Assembly (NCBI GenBank): GCA_039000515.1
Contig: JBCFYV010000100.1
Location: 24,377,769-24,441,768 of the forward strand
Source: Timema cristinae
Lineage: Eukaryota > Arthropoda > Insecta > Phasmatodea > Timematidae
Length of the DNA: 64,000 nt
Direction: 5' to 3'
Position 1 is the first letter of the stretch, and the number at the start of each line of letters is the position of its first letter. The position numbers and the translations under genes are program-made. Below the pieces are notes generated by a model that did not search any database, was not told where the DNA came from, and was given only the letters and a program-made list of their open reading frames with translations. Shown one piece after another: positions 34,191 through 45,722 of this stretch.

Positions 34191-34689
34191 CTCCGTCGTC
34201 TATCTTTTCTAAATGAATAAAAGGAGGAGTTTGTCCATCATGAGCGTTGCGTGCTATCTATCCCAAGCAAAGGCTTGACATTTTAAAAATTAGTAGCCCT
34301 CGTGGACAGACAATTCGAGTACTTTTGATAGTTTTATGAATATAATATAATATACATACCATGGTAAAATAATGAAAGGTAAGCTTGTCAAAGCAGGATG
34401 TTGGTAGGTACATTATGTTATTTGATAGGTTTTAATGCTTTCTATGAGGTGTGACAGTCAAAGATCACATGACTTGACGTATGAATACGTGAAAGCCGGT
34501 CAGTTTTTTTTTTCTGGCTGTTAGATAACGTTCTTCCCATGAGAATAGGACTGCGAAGAGCACCTTCTACCACCTGTGCAGCACCAAACGTTGCGATAAG
34601 GCACCTTCAAACTATGAACACATTCGGTCCGTCCCGAGATGTAAGCATAGTGCGTCAATTATATATAAGGCATAATTACACTTTTTTTT
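34191..34689. other. Unassigned spacer
   Basis: No gene. The open frame at 34539-34754 runs into the next SINE. Confidence 0.3.
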
Positions 34690-34938
34690 TCAGCAGCGTG
34701 TCTTACTACCCGTTCAGGTTATACACCAATGTACTAATATCACTACTATTTTAGAGATGAGAAAAGTTAAATCTAGAGAAAATGAACCCGCATTTAAACG
34801 GAGAGCGGTAAACAGCCGAAAAAAACACCCTTAGTACACCCAACCGGGATTCGAACCCCGATCTCCCCATAATCGGCAGCAATCTAGTATTATGCGAGAG
34901 CGACGCCTTGGACCATGCAGTCACTGAAGCGGGTAGTT
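34690..34938 (-). repeat. SINE family A, older subtype
   Basis: Tail CTTACTACCCGTTCAGGTTA, body, T-arm GGGATTCGAACCCCGATCTC and head CATGCAGTCACTGAAGCGGG of the older GACCGCATGG type. Confidence 0.75.
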
Positions 34939-35154
34939 AGCTACGCCTTGTGAAACGGACATATTTTAACCGCGTGACGTGCAACGCAGCATATAACGAT
35001 TATGTATATAGTTTGCAGTTAATGTGGGAAAAGCTAACAAGAATGAAGTGAATGACCTGCGCGCGATGCAATTGGAATCACGTTCGTTCACGCCCGCGAT
35101 GGTTTTATTTTCATCAGGTTGCAAGTCTGCAAAGTGAGAATGTGTTAACACTCC
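34939..35154. other. Spacer
   Basis: Nothing was recognised. Confidence 0.3.
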
Positions 35155-35265
35155 TGACACCTTAGCTCGGACGGTAAAACTTCTTACTACTGATTAAATA
35201 AAGTCTAAGGTTTGATAACATACAAGCGTTCATATCCTAGTTTTTAATTAGTATTAGTATTTTTT
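35155..35265 (+). repeat. SINE family D fragment
   Basis: GACACCTTAGCTCGGACGG and a worn T-arm, then CATATCCTAGTTTTTAATTAG, match the D head and body of 29747. Confidence 0.55.
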
Positions 35266-35552
35266 TACTGGGTGACCTGGTGGCTTAGGGGTAAGGTGTC
35301 AAGACTTCTGTGCTGGGGGTCCGGAGTTCAATCCTCAGTCCCGGCACAGATTTATCTGATACCAAACCCTTCCTTCACCTCTGACAAGACATCTTGTGAA
35401 TGTGGGAATGCCAGGCCTCACCGTGGTTCGGATTCCACGTTAAACTGTAGGTCCTCCATTTCATCTCACAATCACCCTACCATTACACATTAGCGTAAGT
35501 GCGTACAACCCGAACGGGTAGTAAGACAAGGTACTAATAATATTAATATTCT
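35266..35552 (+). repeat. SINE family B
   Basis: Head GTGACCTGGTGGCTTAGGGG, body, and tail CCCGAACGGGTAGTAAGACA. TATTTTTTTACT before the head and TATTCTTTTTACT after the tail may be an imperfect duplication. Confidence 0.85.
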
Positions 35553-35559
35553 TTTTACT

Positions 35560-35780
35560 CTTGACTTCTTACTTCCTGTTCAGGTTATACGCATATATAT
35601 TTACCTTAATGGAGTAGGGCTGAGGAGGGCAGTATTTTAAAGGTAATCTACCCGCATTTGCGTAGAAGGAGAGAGGGAAACCGTTTAGGGAAGACCACCC
35701 TCAGTAAACCCAACCGGGATTCGAACCCCGATCTCCCAGTCATCAGAAAGCCAGTCTAACACGAGAGTGACGCCACTTAG
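35560..35780 (-). repeat. SINE family A, older copy
   Basis: Tail, body ACCCGCATTTGCGTAGAAGG and T-arm GGGATTCGAACCCCGATCTC. The head breaks off directly into a second A fragment. Confidence 0.7.
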
Positions 35781-35925
35781 AAGAAATCTGCCTTTATTTG
35801 CGTGGGGGAGGAGGAATGGGGGCAAACATTTAGGAAAAATCCCCCTCAGTACACTCGGCCAGAATTCGAACACTGACCTCATCACCGACAAACCAAACGA
35901 GAGCTTGACGTTAAGCTTACTCGCT
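35781..35925 (-). repeat. Second SINE A fragment, abutting the first
   Basis: TGCCTTTATTTGCGTGGGGG, CCCCTCAGTACACTCGGCCA and a worn head follow in the same orientation. The tail is missing, so the preceding copy may have inserted into this one. Confidence 0.6.
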
Positions 35926-36184
35926 TCCTTTAATTATTATAAATTGGTTAGACACGACTGCGACTAAGATGTCTCAGAAGATAATCGACGAGTCCCAGTG
36001 GATATTCTGGAAGTTGTGCTAGCAGCATCACTTGCCTAAATAGGGGACTGTTGCAGTAAAACAAGTCATAAAGGATCTGACAGTTGAGAAACCAAAAGGA
36101 GCCTACACAGTGATGACAGTTTTTATAAGTTCAACCGCTTGAATTTCTATTTGAGGTTTGTTACTTCCTAAATTGACCCACATG
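35926..36184. other. Spacer with a possible hAT-type end
   Basis: CCCCCAAGTTGGAAACCACTG at about 36190-36210 looks like the right end of a hAT MITE; no matching left end was found. Confidence 0.3.
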
Positions 36185-36214
36185 CCACGACCCCCAAGTT
36201 GGAAACCACTGAGT

Positions 36215-36460
36215 TATACACTAATGAAACATTTGTTACCATTGCACGTCACTACAAGTCTTGGATATACGCATTTATAACCTACGCTAATAGCGAGGGA
36301 ATGAGGAAGGTAGACTTCAGAATAAATGTACCGGCAATGCATAGGGGAACAGAAGAATATATATATGCAACAACAACCTGGGTACAAATGACCGTGATTG
36401 GAACCCCGACCCAGACAAAAATGAAGATTAAGGCCATTATAAACCAGGACAAATGAGATT
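36215..36460 (-). repeat. Very old SINE A-like fragment
   Basis: TATACGCATTTATAACCTACGC and ATTGGAACCCCGACC keep the A order but with heavy divergence. The open frame over it is incidental. Confidence 0.35.
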
Positions 36461-36974
36461 TGCCTTGAGTTGTTTAGGAGTACGACTTACGATTTATAAA
36501 TAAAAGACGAAAGAGAAGTCGACGCCTGTATCGACGCCGCGGATAAAGGCAAACTGCAACACAGAACTGCTCTGAGGAAAACCATGCACTTCATTAGGAA
36601 GGGGCACCCAAAATTTTGACTGGATTGTGTTTATGGGGGCGTATTAAACTTTTAGCACTGTCATTTATTTATGGGAATCACGTTAGTAACAAAACGTTAT
36701 CAAGTGACTATCCCATTAGATAGTTAATTATTTAATCAAATTAACGACACTAAAGAATCGGTACTAAAATAACATAATAAAATATTTTTAAAGTGATATA
36801 ATTATATAAGAAAATAGTCCAAAGGCCGCGGCGAGAAGCGACAACGTGCCACACCCGTTCTACTCTGCGGGTAGTATACATTTCATTCCACAGGGGCACA
36901 TTTATAATTTTTTAAAACTTATTTCCTGATAGGCATTAAACAGTTCCTCCAATAGTAAAACAGAATTCTAATTT
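36461..36974. other. Unassigned spacer
   Basis: No gene or repeat was recognised. Confidence 0.3.
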
Positions 36975-37245
36975 ATAAGTTCAGACCCGCCTCAGTGACT
37001 TACTTAGCTAACGCGCTAGTCGAGTTGAGTTAGACTGCCAAGGACGATGAGATCAAGGTTCGAATCTCGGTCGGGTAAACCGGAGGGTTTTTTCCTAAAT
37101 GGTTTTTATTTTTCCCACGCAAATGCGGGTTCAATTCCCCTATATTCAACCTTCCTAATCCATTTGCGTAATTAGTACTTAAGCGTATAGCCCAAACGGG
37201 TAGTAAGACGCGGTGCTAAATAAATAAATACAAATATAAGCTCAG
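36975..37245 (+). repeat. SINE family A with 10-bp imperfect target-site duplication
   Basis: ATAAGTTCAG (36975-36984) and ATAAGCTCAG (37236-37245) flank a full copy. Its head is ACCCGCCTCAGTGACTTAC, its T-arm AAGGTTCGAATCTCGGTCGG, and its tail CCCAAACGGGTAGTAAGACG. Confidence 0.88.
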
Positions 37246-37254
37246 CCAAGTTAG

Positions 37255-37640
37255 CTTTAAAAATTATATGACTTTTCCAGGGTTTTTCAAAGTCAAAGCG
37301 ATTTTTCCAGTCACTGTTGATATGCACTATTAAGTAAATTACAAACATTATTTTTATTTTATTAAGATCGCCAATAAATTTAACAATATACACTTTCTGA
37401 GTTGTGTCACTCTATGAAGAGGTTAAATAATTTTAACCTAAAGCGATAGCTATTAGGTAATACGATTTAAGTTAGATTTTATTGAGACCATATTGAGATG
37501 TTAAAAGACCAACTTACAGACTTACACTAGTATAGTTTAAAATGATTGAGACACATTAGTTTTTCCTTCCTATAACTAGGCTATTTGAATTCTCACTCAC
37601 GCGTATAGCAATGACTCTATGCAGCCAATCCATAATATTA
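37255..37640 (+). repeat. Dispersed repeat family Y, copy
   Basis: ATGACTTTTCCAGGGTTTTTC, TGTGTCACTCTATGAAGAGG, CCTAAAGCGATAG and GATTGAGACACATTAG occur in the same order as at 62757-63400 and 31490-31720. Non-coding. Confidence 0.65.
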
Positions 37641-37839
37641 TTAACAATGTATAAGTACACCATTTATTATCAGGAGATTTGAAAGTTGGTCATTATTTGA
37701 GTAAATCTAGCAGTGAGGTTGGTACACCCAATTTTTACTCTCAGCTCACCAGTGATTGATTCTCAAACATTGTTAAATTTGAGCACCAAGTATGTGCAAT
37801 GTTTTGACCCACAAATATGTAAAGTTAAAAAAAAAATCT

Positions 37840-38128
37840 TTAGCACGTCTTAATACCCGTTTGGGTTGTACGCACTTACGGTAATGTGTAATGGTAGGGT
37901 GATTGTGAGATGAAATGGAGGACCTAAAGTTTAACGTGAGATCCGAACCATGGTGGAGGGCTGTCTTTCCACACATTCACGAGTTGTGATTAATACACAT
38001 CTTGTCAGAGGTGAAGGAAGGGTTTTACAATCAGATAAAACTGTGCCGGGACCGAGGATTGAACCCCGAACCCCCAGCACAGAGGTCTGACACCCTACCC
38101 CTAGACCGCTAGCTAGGTCACCCTATGT
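37840..38128 (-). repeat. SINE family B
   Basis: Tail CGTCTTAATACCCGTTTGGG, body and head CTAGACCGCTAGCTAGGTCA. The head has a short GCTA duplication. Confidence 0.85.
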
Positions 38129-38974
38129 CAACAATTGTTTTCTATAATGAAAAGGAAAAAATACCCTAGAGCTCAAGGCTAAAAACACCCAATCGCCATC
38201 AAATTATAATAGACTTATTTTTTCTTAAGATGGTGAATAAAGTGAACTGTTTTAAATGTGCCCCCCCCCCCCCCCTCAGTATTTTTAATTTGGCCCTTTT
38301 GATCAAACCAGTTTTACACACCTGAGCTAGTGTTACGGTTTTATGCCCTTCTCTTGCCATATTTTCTAATACAGAAGCTAGGTTTTATAGCCTAGGTTAG
38401 TCTAGGTCAAATTATTCACATGGCAATGTTTATAAGAACCGCAAAACTACCGCAACTTTTAGTGCCGCAAAAACCAAGGAGCCGTGTCGCCACTTGTGAT
38501 GTGAACACAATGGGGTTTTAAATATCCATAACACTAAATAACAACTCGGCAAAGTCATATCAAAGGTAACCGGGTCGGAAGCGTTAGATCAAATGACCTT
38601 GAAATGTTGGGGTTAAACCCGCTACGCGGTATTGCTGCAAACTTATGGCGGACGGACGCTAGTGACAGGCGTAGAGAAAGGTGTGAGAAAGAACTATGAC
38701 GAACGAAGCGGTTGAGAAGAGAAATGTCACCGACGCTGTGGAAGTGTGTCACGAGTTCAATGGACATTTAGAGACTTTACTAAACTATTTCCGAAATGAC
38801 GACACAGACACGAAAACAACACAATTCTATATATCTTAAAATTAAATATTTTTCAAATATATATTGTTTTAGTGCAATAATCCTTTCTACTGAGACAAAC
38901 TACCCAACTGAGGTATCGGAATATTGGGAATTTATAAGAAAATTAACTCGAATTTAACTGAAGCGGAGCCTGTA
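38129..38974. other. Spacer with a poly-C tract
   Basis: A C run at about 38261-38275. No gene was recognised; the open frame 38555-38767 is unassigned. Confidence 0.3.
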
Positions 38975-39070
38975 TCTATGGCCGCATGGTCTAGGGCGCT
39001 ACTCTCGCAATAAACTATACTGCTGATGACAGGGAGATTGAGGTTCTAATCTTGGTCGAGTGTATTTCCA
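38975..39070 (+). repeat. SINE A head fragment (older subtype)
   Basis: GGCCGCATGGTCTAGGGCGC, TACTCTCGCAATAAACT and GAGGTTCTAATCTTGGTCGA are the head and T-arm only. Confidence 0.65.
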
Positions 39071-40252
39071 TAACTCGTGCGAGCTGAGTTAGGCCTGCTG
39101 TGATCACGCGCGCTCTTAAAATTCTCGAGTGTGGCCGAGGCTCATAAGGGTAGCACGTGGACTTAACGCAATTCAAGCAAACAAAACTATTTCGTATATA
39201 TAATTACTTTTATAATAACAAGTAGCTTGAAAACAAAAAAATATTCACATGCGCATAGTATTTGTAACAAATTGCTACGTAACATGCAATATAAAGTTTT
39301 TTTAACGAATAATCGTCCGTAAATGAGAACCGCACAGGAAAGATTTAGAAAAAAGCCTACTAACCTTGTCAAGGTCATTCAATCAGTGGGGAGTGATCAA
39401 AGTGGCTTACGTGACTTGTCTCCCACGCGCATCCGTACTGCGCATTCACTAAGTTGGGCAGTGTTCAATGCTACTACAGTCCAATTTTCATAGTAAGGGC
39501 CTTATATGAGAGAAAAGTTTATTGATCAGCTTTCAAGTAATCATCCGTCAAGTCATGTAATATGCAGCTGTAACATTTGATATATAAATATCGATATTTC
39601 TACTAACCTGTACAATACTGTATTTTTAAAGAGTTTCATCCTACCAGAAATTACTATAGTATTTCAGGTGCATCTTCTAGACACAAGGTTTTACCAGCAA
39701 AGGACGTAAAACTATTTTAACCTAGGACAACCCTTGCCACTAAACACTCCACCCAAGATAAATAAGCCCTCTAGTTTATGAATAATAGAATACAATCTTA
39801 GGCACATAAAAACAAATCATTTTAGGCTCCTCTTGGAATATAGCTATGGACCTTTGGTCAGCTCTTGTTTTTGGCCACTCATCTATTGTGACTATTGTAT
39901 GATTTTGGTTGTAAGAACAGTAGAAGTTAGTTATACTAAAGTTACTAAAACAATTTTAATACATACATCAAGTCATGTTTTCCGCATGTGTATGTAACCA
40001 TTGATAAATACTATCAGTACCTATGAAATAACATGAATAAGTTTGTAAAATGTTATCAATATTGGCTGAAACGAATTATGTGTGAATTTTATCTTTGTTC
40101 TCCCAACCAAAATCAGGGTATAGGAAAGCCTTTGAAAGAACGTAAGCTGCAGATTAAAAATTATTTACTCCACCTTTACGTACTCATATGCCAAAACCAT
40201 TACAGGTTTGAAATTTGTCAATTTTTAAATCTGGAAGACAAATACAATTACT
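39071..40252. other. Unassigned DNA
   Basis: No repeat match in the window. Short open frames at 39187-39378 (minus) and 40033-40269 (plus) are not recognised; the latter runs into the next element. Confidence 0.3.
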
Positions 40253-40642
40253 TTAAGGTGGTAGTGTAAAAAAACGTGAGAAAAGGGCAGTGGTTTTTGC
40301 AGTTTTTATAGCAAAACTTTTTTTTGTCATAATAGGCAGAGTAGTTCTCCAGTAAAAACCAAAGAGTTTAATTTTATTCTCAATGTGACCTCAAAAGTTG
40401 TTGTATATCTGTCAAGTATGTCCTGGAATTTAATGGCAACTTTTTCTCTTAATTTAAAAAGTTTCTCATTTTATGCTACTTTGTTCTTGATAGATATTTA
40501 ACAACCGTTGCTATCATCTTGCAAATTAAATTAAACTTTATGTTTCTAATGGAGAACTATTTTGCTTATTTTGGCCAAAAAAAGTTTTGCTATAAAAACT
40601 GCAAAAACACTGCCTTTTTCTCACGCCCCCTTCACTACCAAA
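40253..40642. mobile_element. Palindromic MITE family P, copy 1
   Basis: The left part has CGTGAGAAAAGGGCAGTG and GCAGTTTTTATAGCAAAAC. The right part is its reverse complement (GTTTTGCTATAAAAACTGC, CACTGCCTTTTTCTCACG). The interior is also self-complementary around about 40455. TTAA at 40253-40256 adjoins the left end; the right end is worn. Related copies lie at 41465, 48606 and 62240. Confidence 0.8.
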
Positions 40643-40714
40643 GTAAGTCCTTGCAATTATGTATATTTATTTCATCTTTGAGTTTGGCCCTACTTATGTC
40701 AAGGAATGAAACAA

Positions 40715-40912
40715 GAGGTGTTACTCTCGCAATAAACTGCATGCCCATTGTGAAGGGTAGGTCAGAGGCTGTATTTTTTCCTAAATGGTAAGTAATTCAT
40801 TTTCCCTCAAGCACATATATGTACATTTCCTTTAACTTCTACCTTTTTATTCCCCAACCCACTAGTGTAAATATGAGGATAGTCCGGACGAGTGACTAAA
40901 GGTATTTAAAAA
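40715..40912 (+). repeat. Old SINE A fragment
   Basis: TACTCTCGCAATAAACTGC, a TTTCCTAAATGG body phrase and CCGGACGAGTGACTAAAGG as a worn tail. Confidence 0.45.
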
Positions 40913-41464
40913 AAATTAGATAGATTTAAAACTCCAAGATAAGACTTCAATAATATAAAAGAGGTGTTGAAATTGGTGGGGGGTTGACGGCAGCTAGAAC
41001 AAGTAAACAAAATTGGTATCCAGTGAAAATAGTTATTTAAAAATTGAATTCTCGTGTTGGTAACCAAAGTGGTTAATTGTTATAATACCGGTTATAAGAC
41101 AATCCAATTAAACACTTTTATTATTAAAAAGTTGAAACTTAGGCTACAATGTTTCTAATATCGCAATGAATTTGACTCCTGAACACATTCCTCCACCTAC
41201 CTTACCGTAGTTACCCACTGTTCCTGACATTTCTATAGTCTGATCCAACATTTTAAAGATTCAACCGTTTCCCAGCTGACATGTTCGAATATCAACCACT
41301 TTACAGAGGAAGAAAAGTTAAGGACCGCATGCGAGAACTTTACTAAGTGGACACTAGCTTGGGTTTGCTTGTGTCATCATAGGTTCGAAGGTGGACCGAT
41401 AGTGTAATTGGGACCACACTATTGGTCCACTAAGTATTCACTAACGTTCTTGAATAGCGGCCCT
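40913..41464. other. Spacer with a short hairpin
   Basis: At 41391-41430, GTGGACCGATAGTGT pairs with ACACTATTGGTCCAC, a 15-bp stem with one mismatch and a 10-base loop. No gene. Confidence 0.5.
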
Positions 41465-41791
41465 AAGTATATTTGCAGTTTTTATATCAAAACATTCTTC
41501 TGTTAAAAAAAAATCAAATATTTCCCCAGTACAAATATATATTTTAATTTTCTTCGCGTGGTGATATCAACAGTTGTTGAATATCTCTTAAGGGTGTCCG
41601 AGACTTAATGCCAACTTTTTTCTCTTCATTTAAAAAGTTGTTCATCTAATGCCGCTAAGCTCATGAATGGTATTCAACAACTGTTGTCATCACTATTGGA
41701 AGAAAATATAGGTATATGTTGGTGCTGAGGATTTTTCTTTTCTTTTTCAAAAACACTGGCCTCTTCTCGCGTACCTTAACTCCCACCTTAA
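41465..41791. mobile_element. Palindromic MITE family P, copy 2
   Basis: TTGCAGTTTTTATATCAAAAC opens it. The middle self-complementary phrases CAACAGTTGTTGAATATC and GTATTCAACAACTGTTGTC are well kept. The right end reads CTCGCGTACC..CCCACCTTAA with TTAA at 41788-41791. Confidence 0.7.
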
Positions 41792-42242
41792 TCTGAAGAA
41801 ACACCAAGATGGCCCCGACTGGAGAAAGAGTGGACGAGCGTCATTAGAACCGCAGCCACACGGTACACGTGTTGTCAGCTGTGTCGGTAATTAGAGGTCA
41901 CGTGAGATGGAAAATCTTCATTTCATTTATACCAAAACTGTTTTTTTTTAATGGAATGAATGCAATCGAGATAACTCCTATTTTTTTATGTTTCCACTCC
42001 AGTTTAATTTTTCCCAAGGACGTTTATCACCAAAAACACTATCAAATATAATTACAGTAAAGCAAACATAACGATTCCAGTTTTCTCCTCCCACTCGTGT
42101 ATCAACTGAAGCGCTAAGTGGTTGAATGTATAACCAGAGCCTTTAGGACTACTGGACATTATATATAGGAAAATTTTCCATCCCTACCGATAGTGTTCGT
42201 TTACTCCTTTTAAGTTGTTGCTGATGTTTATATGTTTTGATC
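41792..42242. other. Unassigned spacer
   Basis: No gene or repeat was recognised. Confidence 0.3.
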
Positions 42243-43330
42243 TAGGGTTGCTACAAAACTTTTACTATAAAATTCCATGACTTTTCCAGACAACATAAAA
42301 ACAAACAAGAAAGAGGCTCAACCCTTTTAGTTAATCTTTGTGAATGGAAATGTTTCTGTTTGTTACAGTGATCATATATTTAAAAATAATAATCCTAATG
42401 ACTACTAAACATTAACTTACTTTTACAGTACCACATTTAATGTTTAAGTTATTATTTTTAAAATTGTTTTCACTCTCACATTAGGATTGTGTTAAGTCTC
42501 TGCATTTAGATAACAAAAAGAAACCGATTGCTTACTTTTATTTAAATGTTTAGATGCTAAATTAGTCGCGTATTTAAATTCTGACATCAAACAATTTCTT
42601 GACTTTTCTTATTTTTGACTAAATTTACTTACATTACCCTGTTTTCCCCGTCTGTAGTCCCCATGTGATTATGGGCAGCCGCCTCAGCCAGTGAGTATAA
42701 ATCGCTGTCGGGTTACACAAATCACAAGAATCTATGTCGTTTTCTGGAACTACTTCCTATTCTTATTCTGTCTGAGGGCGTACCGTGCGCAATGTAACAT
42801 TTCAGCCCTCTTTTCTTCATATGTTAGCTACGCCACTGAATGTCTAAGCTTATACTCCCTTTCGCGCTTCACCAACAACCACTCTTTGTCATGTCAATAA
42901 TATATAGGGGGAAAGAAAAACTATTAAGCTTTTTATCTCAAGGCTGGTTCTCAAATATCTTAAACTTGTAGCTTATTTTGTGATCTTATAAAAAAAATTA
43001 CGGTATTTGTTAGAGGAAAGTTAAATCTAAAGCCCTTTTTTAACCAAGCCTAGTCTCATAACACCGAAAATATGGTTAAAAGTCGTTTAAAATGAGTTAA
43101 TATCACATTTTAACACTTTTTTTTCTGTTAATTAAAGTCAAACTTTAGGGTTGTAAAAGAAAAAAAAAGCCCTGTTGGAATTTTTCAGCTAAATTTTGGT
43201 GTGAACAATATTTTTAAATAGTGTATCGTAGAATTAATGATTGCTTTAGAGATGAACATCTGTGAGGCAATGCCTTGCTTAGCGGGTCGGCCCCTTTAAC
43301 AAGTTTTATGTTAGTAACAAAATGCTTAGT
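42243..43330 (+). repeat. Dispersed repeat family X, copy 3 (longest)
   Basis: It starts TAGGGTTGCTACAAAACTTT and CCATGACTTTTCCAG. At 42640-42664, TTTTCCCCG and TGTAGTCCCCATGTG look like an inverted counterpart of the start. From 42670 the GCCGCCTCAGCCAGTGAG..ATCGCTGTCGGG block matches 19925 onward, through TGGTGTGAACAATATTTTTA to GCTTAGCGGGTCGGCCCC. It has about 400 bp more at its 5' part than copy 2. Non-coding. Confidence 0.7.
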
Positions 43331-43539
43331 ATTAAAAATAAATCCAGCCCAAAGGAAAAATACTGTTTTAGGACAGGATGTATTGTCAACTTAGTCAATA
43401 GAAGGAAGGCTTTTTCCCACACGGAGTCGCAAATAATAAGAGAAAAGGATGGCATGTGAAGTCTCTATAAATCAACCAAACAAGATTGAGCCAAGGCCAC
43501 ACTAGAACTAGCTAGTGGGGCCTTGACTGAGTCCGTGGT
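43331..43539. other. Spacer
   Basis: Nothing was recognised. Confidence 0.3.
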
Positions 43540-43790
43540 GGTGGCCGAGCGGTCTGAGACGGTAGACTCGCAATGCAATAGGTAACAGTTGATAGAGATA
43601 TCAGCCAGGTGAACTAGAAGAAGGGGGATGGTTTTCAAACAAATGCAAGTGCACTTACTGTTTGTTTTGGGGTTGAGGAATAAAGAATCTTCACCTGATT
43701 AATATTTGTGTATATATACACAAACCCTTTACCAACAGGTCAAAAGATCGCGTGAAAACAGAATTTAGCACGTCTACTACCCAAACAAAA
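43540..43790 (+). repeat. Possible old SINE A-type copy
   Basis: GGTGGCCGAGCGGTCTGAGA is a tRNA-type A-box, followed by ACTCGCAATGCAATAGG and CAAATGCAAGTGCACTTAC, an A-body phrase. The tail survives only as CACGTCTACTACCC-like text. Low certainty. Confidence 0.4.
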
Positions 43791-43899
43791 CTAATTTAAA
43801 CGTTAAAGGCATAAAGTGGATAGTATAAAAAGTATATATAAAATAATAAAACAATTGCTATCTAAAAAAAAAATTAATTTAGGTAATTAACGTTTACTT

Positions 43900-44345
43900 C
43901 CAGAGCCAACTGATCACGGTCATATCAGCACACAAGAATTTCTATGAGCGAGAGCGAAAGGTCCTACCAGTTTTGACGGTAATGGTATTTCCACATACCT
44001 TCCAGGTTTCTTTTAAGTGCCACAATCAACATGGGACCAACGGATCCACTTCCCCGTACGAAAGAGGTTGTGCTAAGAATTTTTATCGCTCAGAATGTGG
44101 GGAATGCCAGGCCTCCACCGTGGTTCGGATTCCACGTTAAACTGAAGGTCCTCCATTTCATCTCACAATCACCCTACCATTACACATTAGCGTAAGTGCG
44201 TATAACCCGAACGGGTAGTAAGACGCGGTGCTAATAATAATAATTTATCGCTCAGGAAAATTCCGTTGATACCGGTTGGATTTGAACCCACGAACATCGG
44301 GTCCCGAGGCACGCATTTTACCCCAAGACCACAGAGGTCGACAAT
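43900..44345 (-). repeat. tRNA-derived repeat family C, copy 1, split by a B insertion
   Basis: On the minus strand the head GACCTCTGTGGTCTTGGGGT carries a T-arm GTGGGTTCAAATCC. It continues via GAGCGATAAA to CATAGAAATTCTTGTGTGCT. The same order occurs at 60660-61170. The B SINE at 44095-44247 interrupts it. Confidence 0.7.
44083..44257 (+). repeat. 5'-truncated SINE B nested in repeat C
   Basis: TTTATCGCTCAG occurs directly before the insert (about 44082-44093) and after it (about 44246-44257) as the target-site duplication. The insert begins at AATGTGGGGAATGCCAGGCC, lacks the tRNA head and ends in CCCGAACGGGTAGTAAGACG plus AAT repeats. Confidence 0.92.
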
Positions 44346-44579
44346 AAAGAGCTTTTTACTAAACATATACGCTAAGACTTTCCTTAACATCCCAATCTCT
44401 TTTAGGCATTTTCTATTAAATTTAGTATTGCTAAAGAACTAAAATTATAATCCAAATGCAAAATAAGATCCAAATCTTAAAAAAAAAAAGTGGACAACTT
44501 TACCTAAACTTGAAAAAACTGGTAGCCTTTTTGTGAATAAATATTAACTAATTTTAATTAATCCCGCTAATAAATAGCT

Positions 44580-44812
44580 CCTGCTTCCCTAAATTATACA
44601 CTAATTTAGCCACATAGGCCTTAGACCTGTTTTAGTTAACCGGTAACAGATCAGGGCTCAATTCCTGGTGGGTGTAGTGTGGAATCTTTTTAATTAAATG
44701 GTATTCCAATCTTTCCATACGCAAATGCGGGTAGTTTTCTTCAGAGTTACACTTTGCATAGGTGTACATATGCCGAGTGCTGGGACAGGTGGTAAGACAA
44801 GGCGCAAACACA
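44580..44812 (+). repeat. Old SINE A copy
   Basis: GGTAACAGATCAGGGCTCAA, CATACGCAAATGCGGGTAG and GGACAGGTGGTAAGACAAGG mark worn head, body and tail. Confidence 0.5.
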
Positions 44813-44849
44813 AAAAAACATCTACAATTAATATCTAACGAGTTTTTTT

Positions 44850-45122
44850 AGTCTTACTATCCGTTCGGGTAATACATATTTTTTTAAGTACCGCGGCTTG
44901 CGACCTGTTCAGGTTATAAGCCTTTGTACTAATTACACAAATATTTTAAGGATTAGGGAGGCTTAATTTAGATGAAATACATCCTCATTTGCGTGGAGAG
45001 TGGAAAATCATTAAGTAAAGAAACCTCAGGACTGACCGGGAACGAACTCGGATCTCCCAGTCTTCGGCAGTCTAGCCCAACACGAGATTAACGCGTTAGA
45101 ATACGCGGCCACCGAAGTGGGT
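44850..45122 (-). repeat. SINE family A, older subtype, with doubled tail
   Basis: A tail-like CTTACTATCCGTTCGGGTAA at 44853 is followed by another, GCGACCTGTTCAGGTTATAAG, at 44899. Then come body, T-arm and head ACGCGGCCACCGAAGTGGGT. Confidence 0.7.
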
Positions 45123-45302
45123 AGTACCCATTTAATTTAAGTAGTGGGGTAGAGACGAGGAAAGAAGAACTTAACGAAATATACCTGCATTTTCATTTAG
45201 GGAAAGCGGAAAACTGATTGCATCCTGCCCCGACCTCTCCGGAGCCGGCAAACCTAACTAGGCGAGCCCGACATTTAGTCTGCGTGTCCACCAAATAAAA
45301 CC
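45123..45302 (-). repeat. SINE A-like fragment abutting the previous copy
   Basis: ACCTGCATTTTCATTTAGGG and GCCGGCAAACCTAACTAGGC resemble the A body and head. The tail is missing. Confidence 0.45.
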
Positions 45303-45474
45303 CGTCTGTAAGCTTTCTTCACACTTCCCAGTCGGCCTATGGAGCTACTCAAGGTCACCACAGTCCAAGCCAGCTCGAAACTCCCGCAAAGAACGCCGTA
45401 CGCTGGTGTTCAAAGCTTGAGTCGGCGGTTAGAACATTAGCCGACAGTAAAAAGCGTGATTAGATACACTTTGA
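45303..45474. other. Spacer
   Basis: Nothing was recognised. Confidence 0.3.
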
Positions 45475-45722
45475 CCCACTTCGGTGACCGCATGGTCTAA
45501 GGCGCTACTCTCGCAGTAGACTTGACTATCGATTAGGGTAAGATAGAGGTTTAAGTCTCGGCCGGCTGTACTGAGGTTTTTTTTCCAAAATAGTTTTCCA
45601 CTCATCCTCCACGCAAATGCGGGTACACTTCCTCTAAAATATAGCCTGCATAATCCCTAAAACCATTAGAGTAATTAGTATATAAGCGTATAACCTGAAC
45701 AGTTAGTAGGAAGCGGTGCTAA
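45475..45722 (+). repeat. SINE family A, older subtype, complete
   Basis: Head ACTTCGGTGACCGCATGGTC, TACTCTCGCAGTAGACTTG, T-arm GAGGTTTAAGTCTCGGCCGG, body CCACGCAAATGCGGGTACAC, and tail AACCTGAACAGTTAGTAGGA. A good reference for the older subtype. Confidence 0.8.

Noticed and set aside
36130..36215. Complete hAT MITE
   Set aside because: CCAAGTTGGAAACCACTG resembles a right end, but no left end or 8-bp duplication was found.
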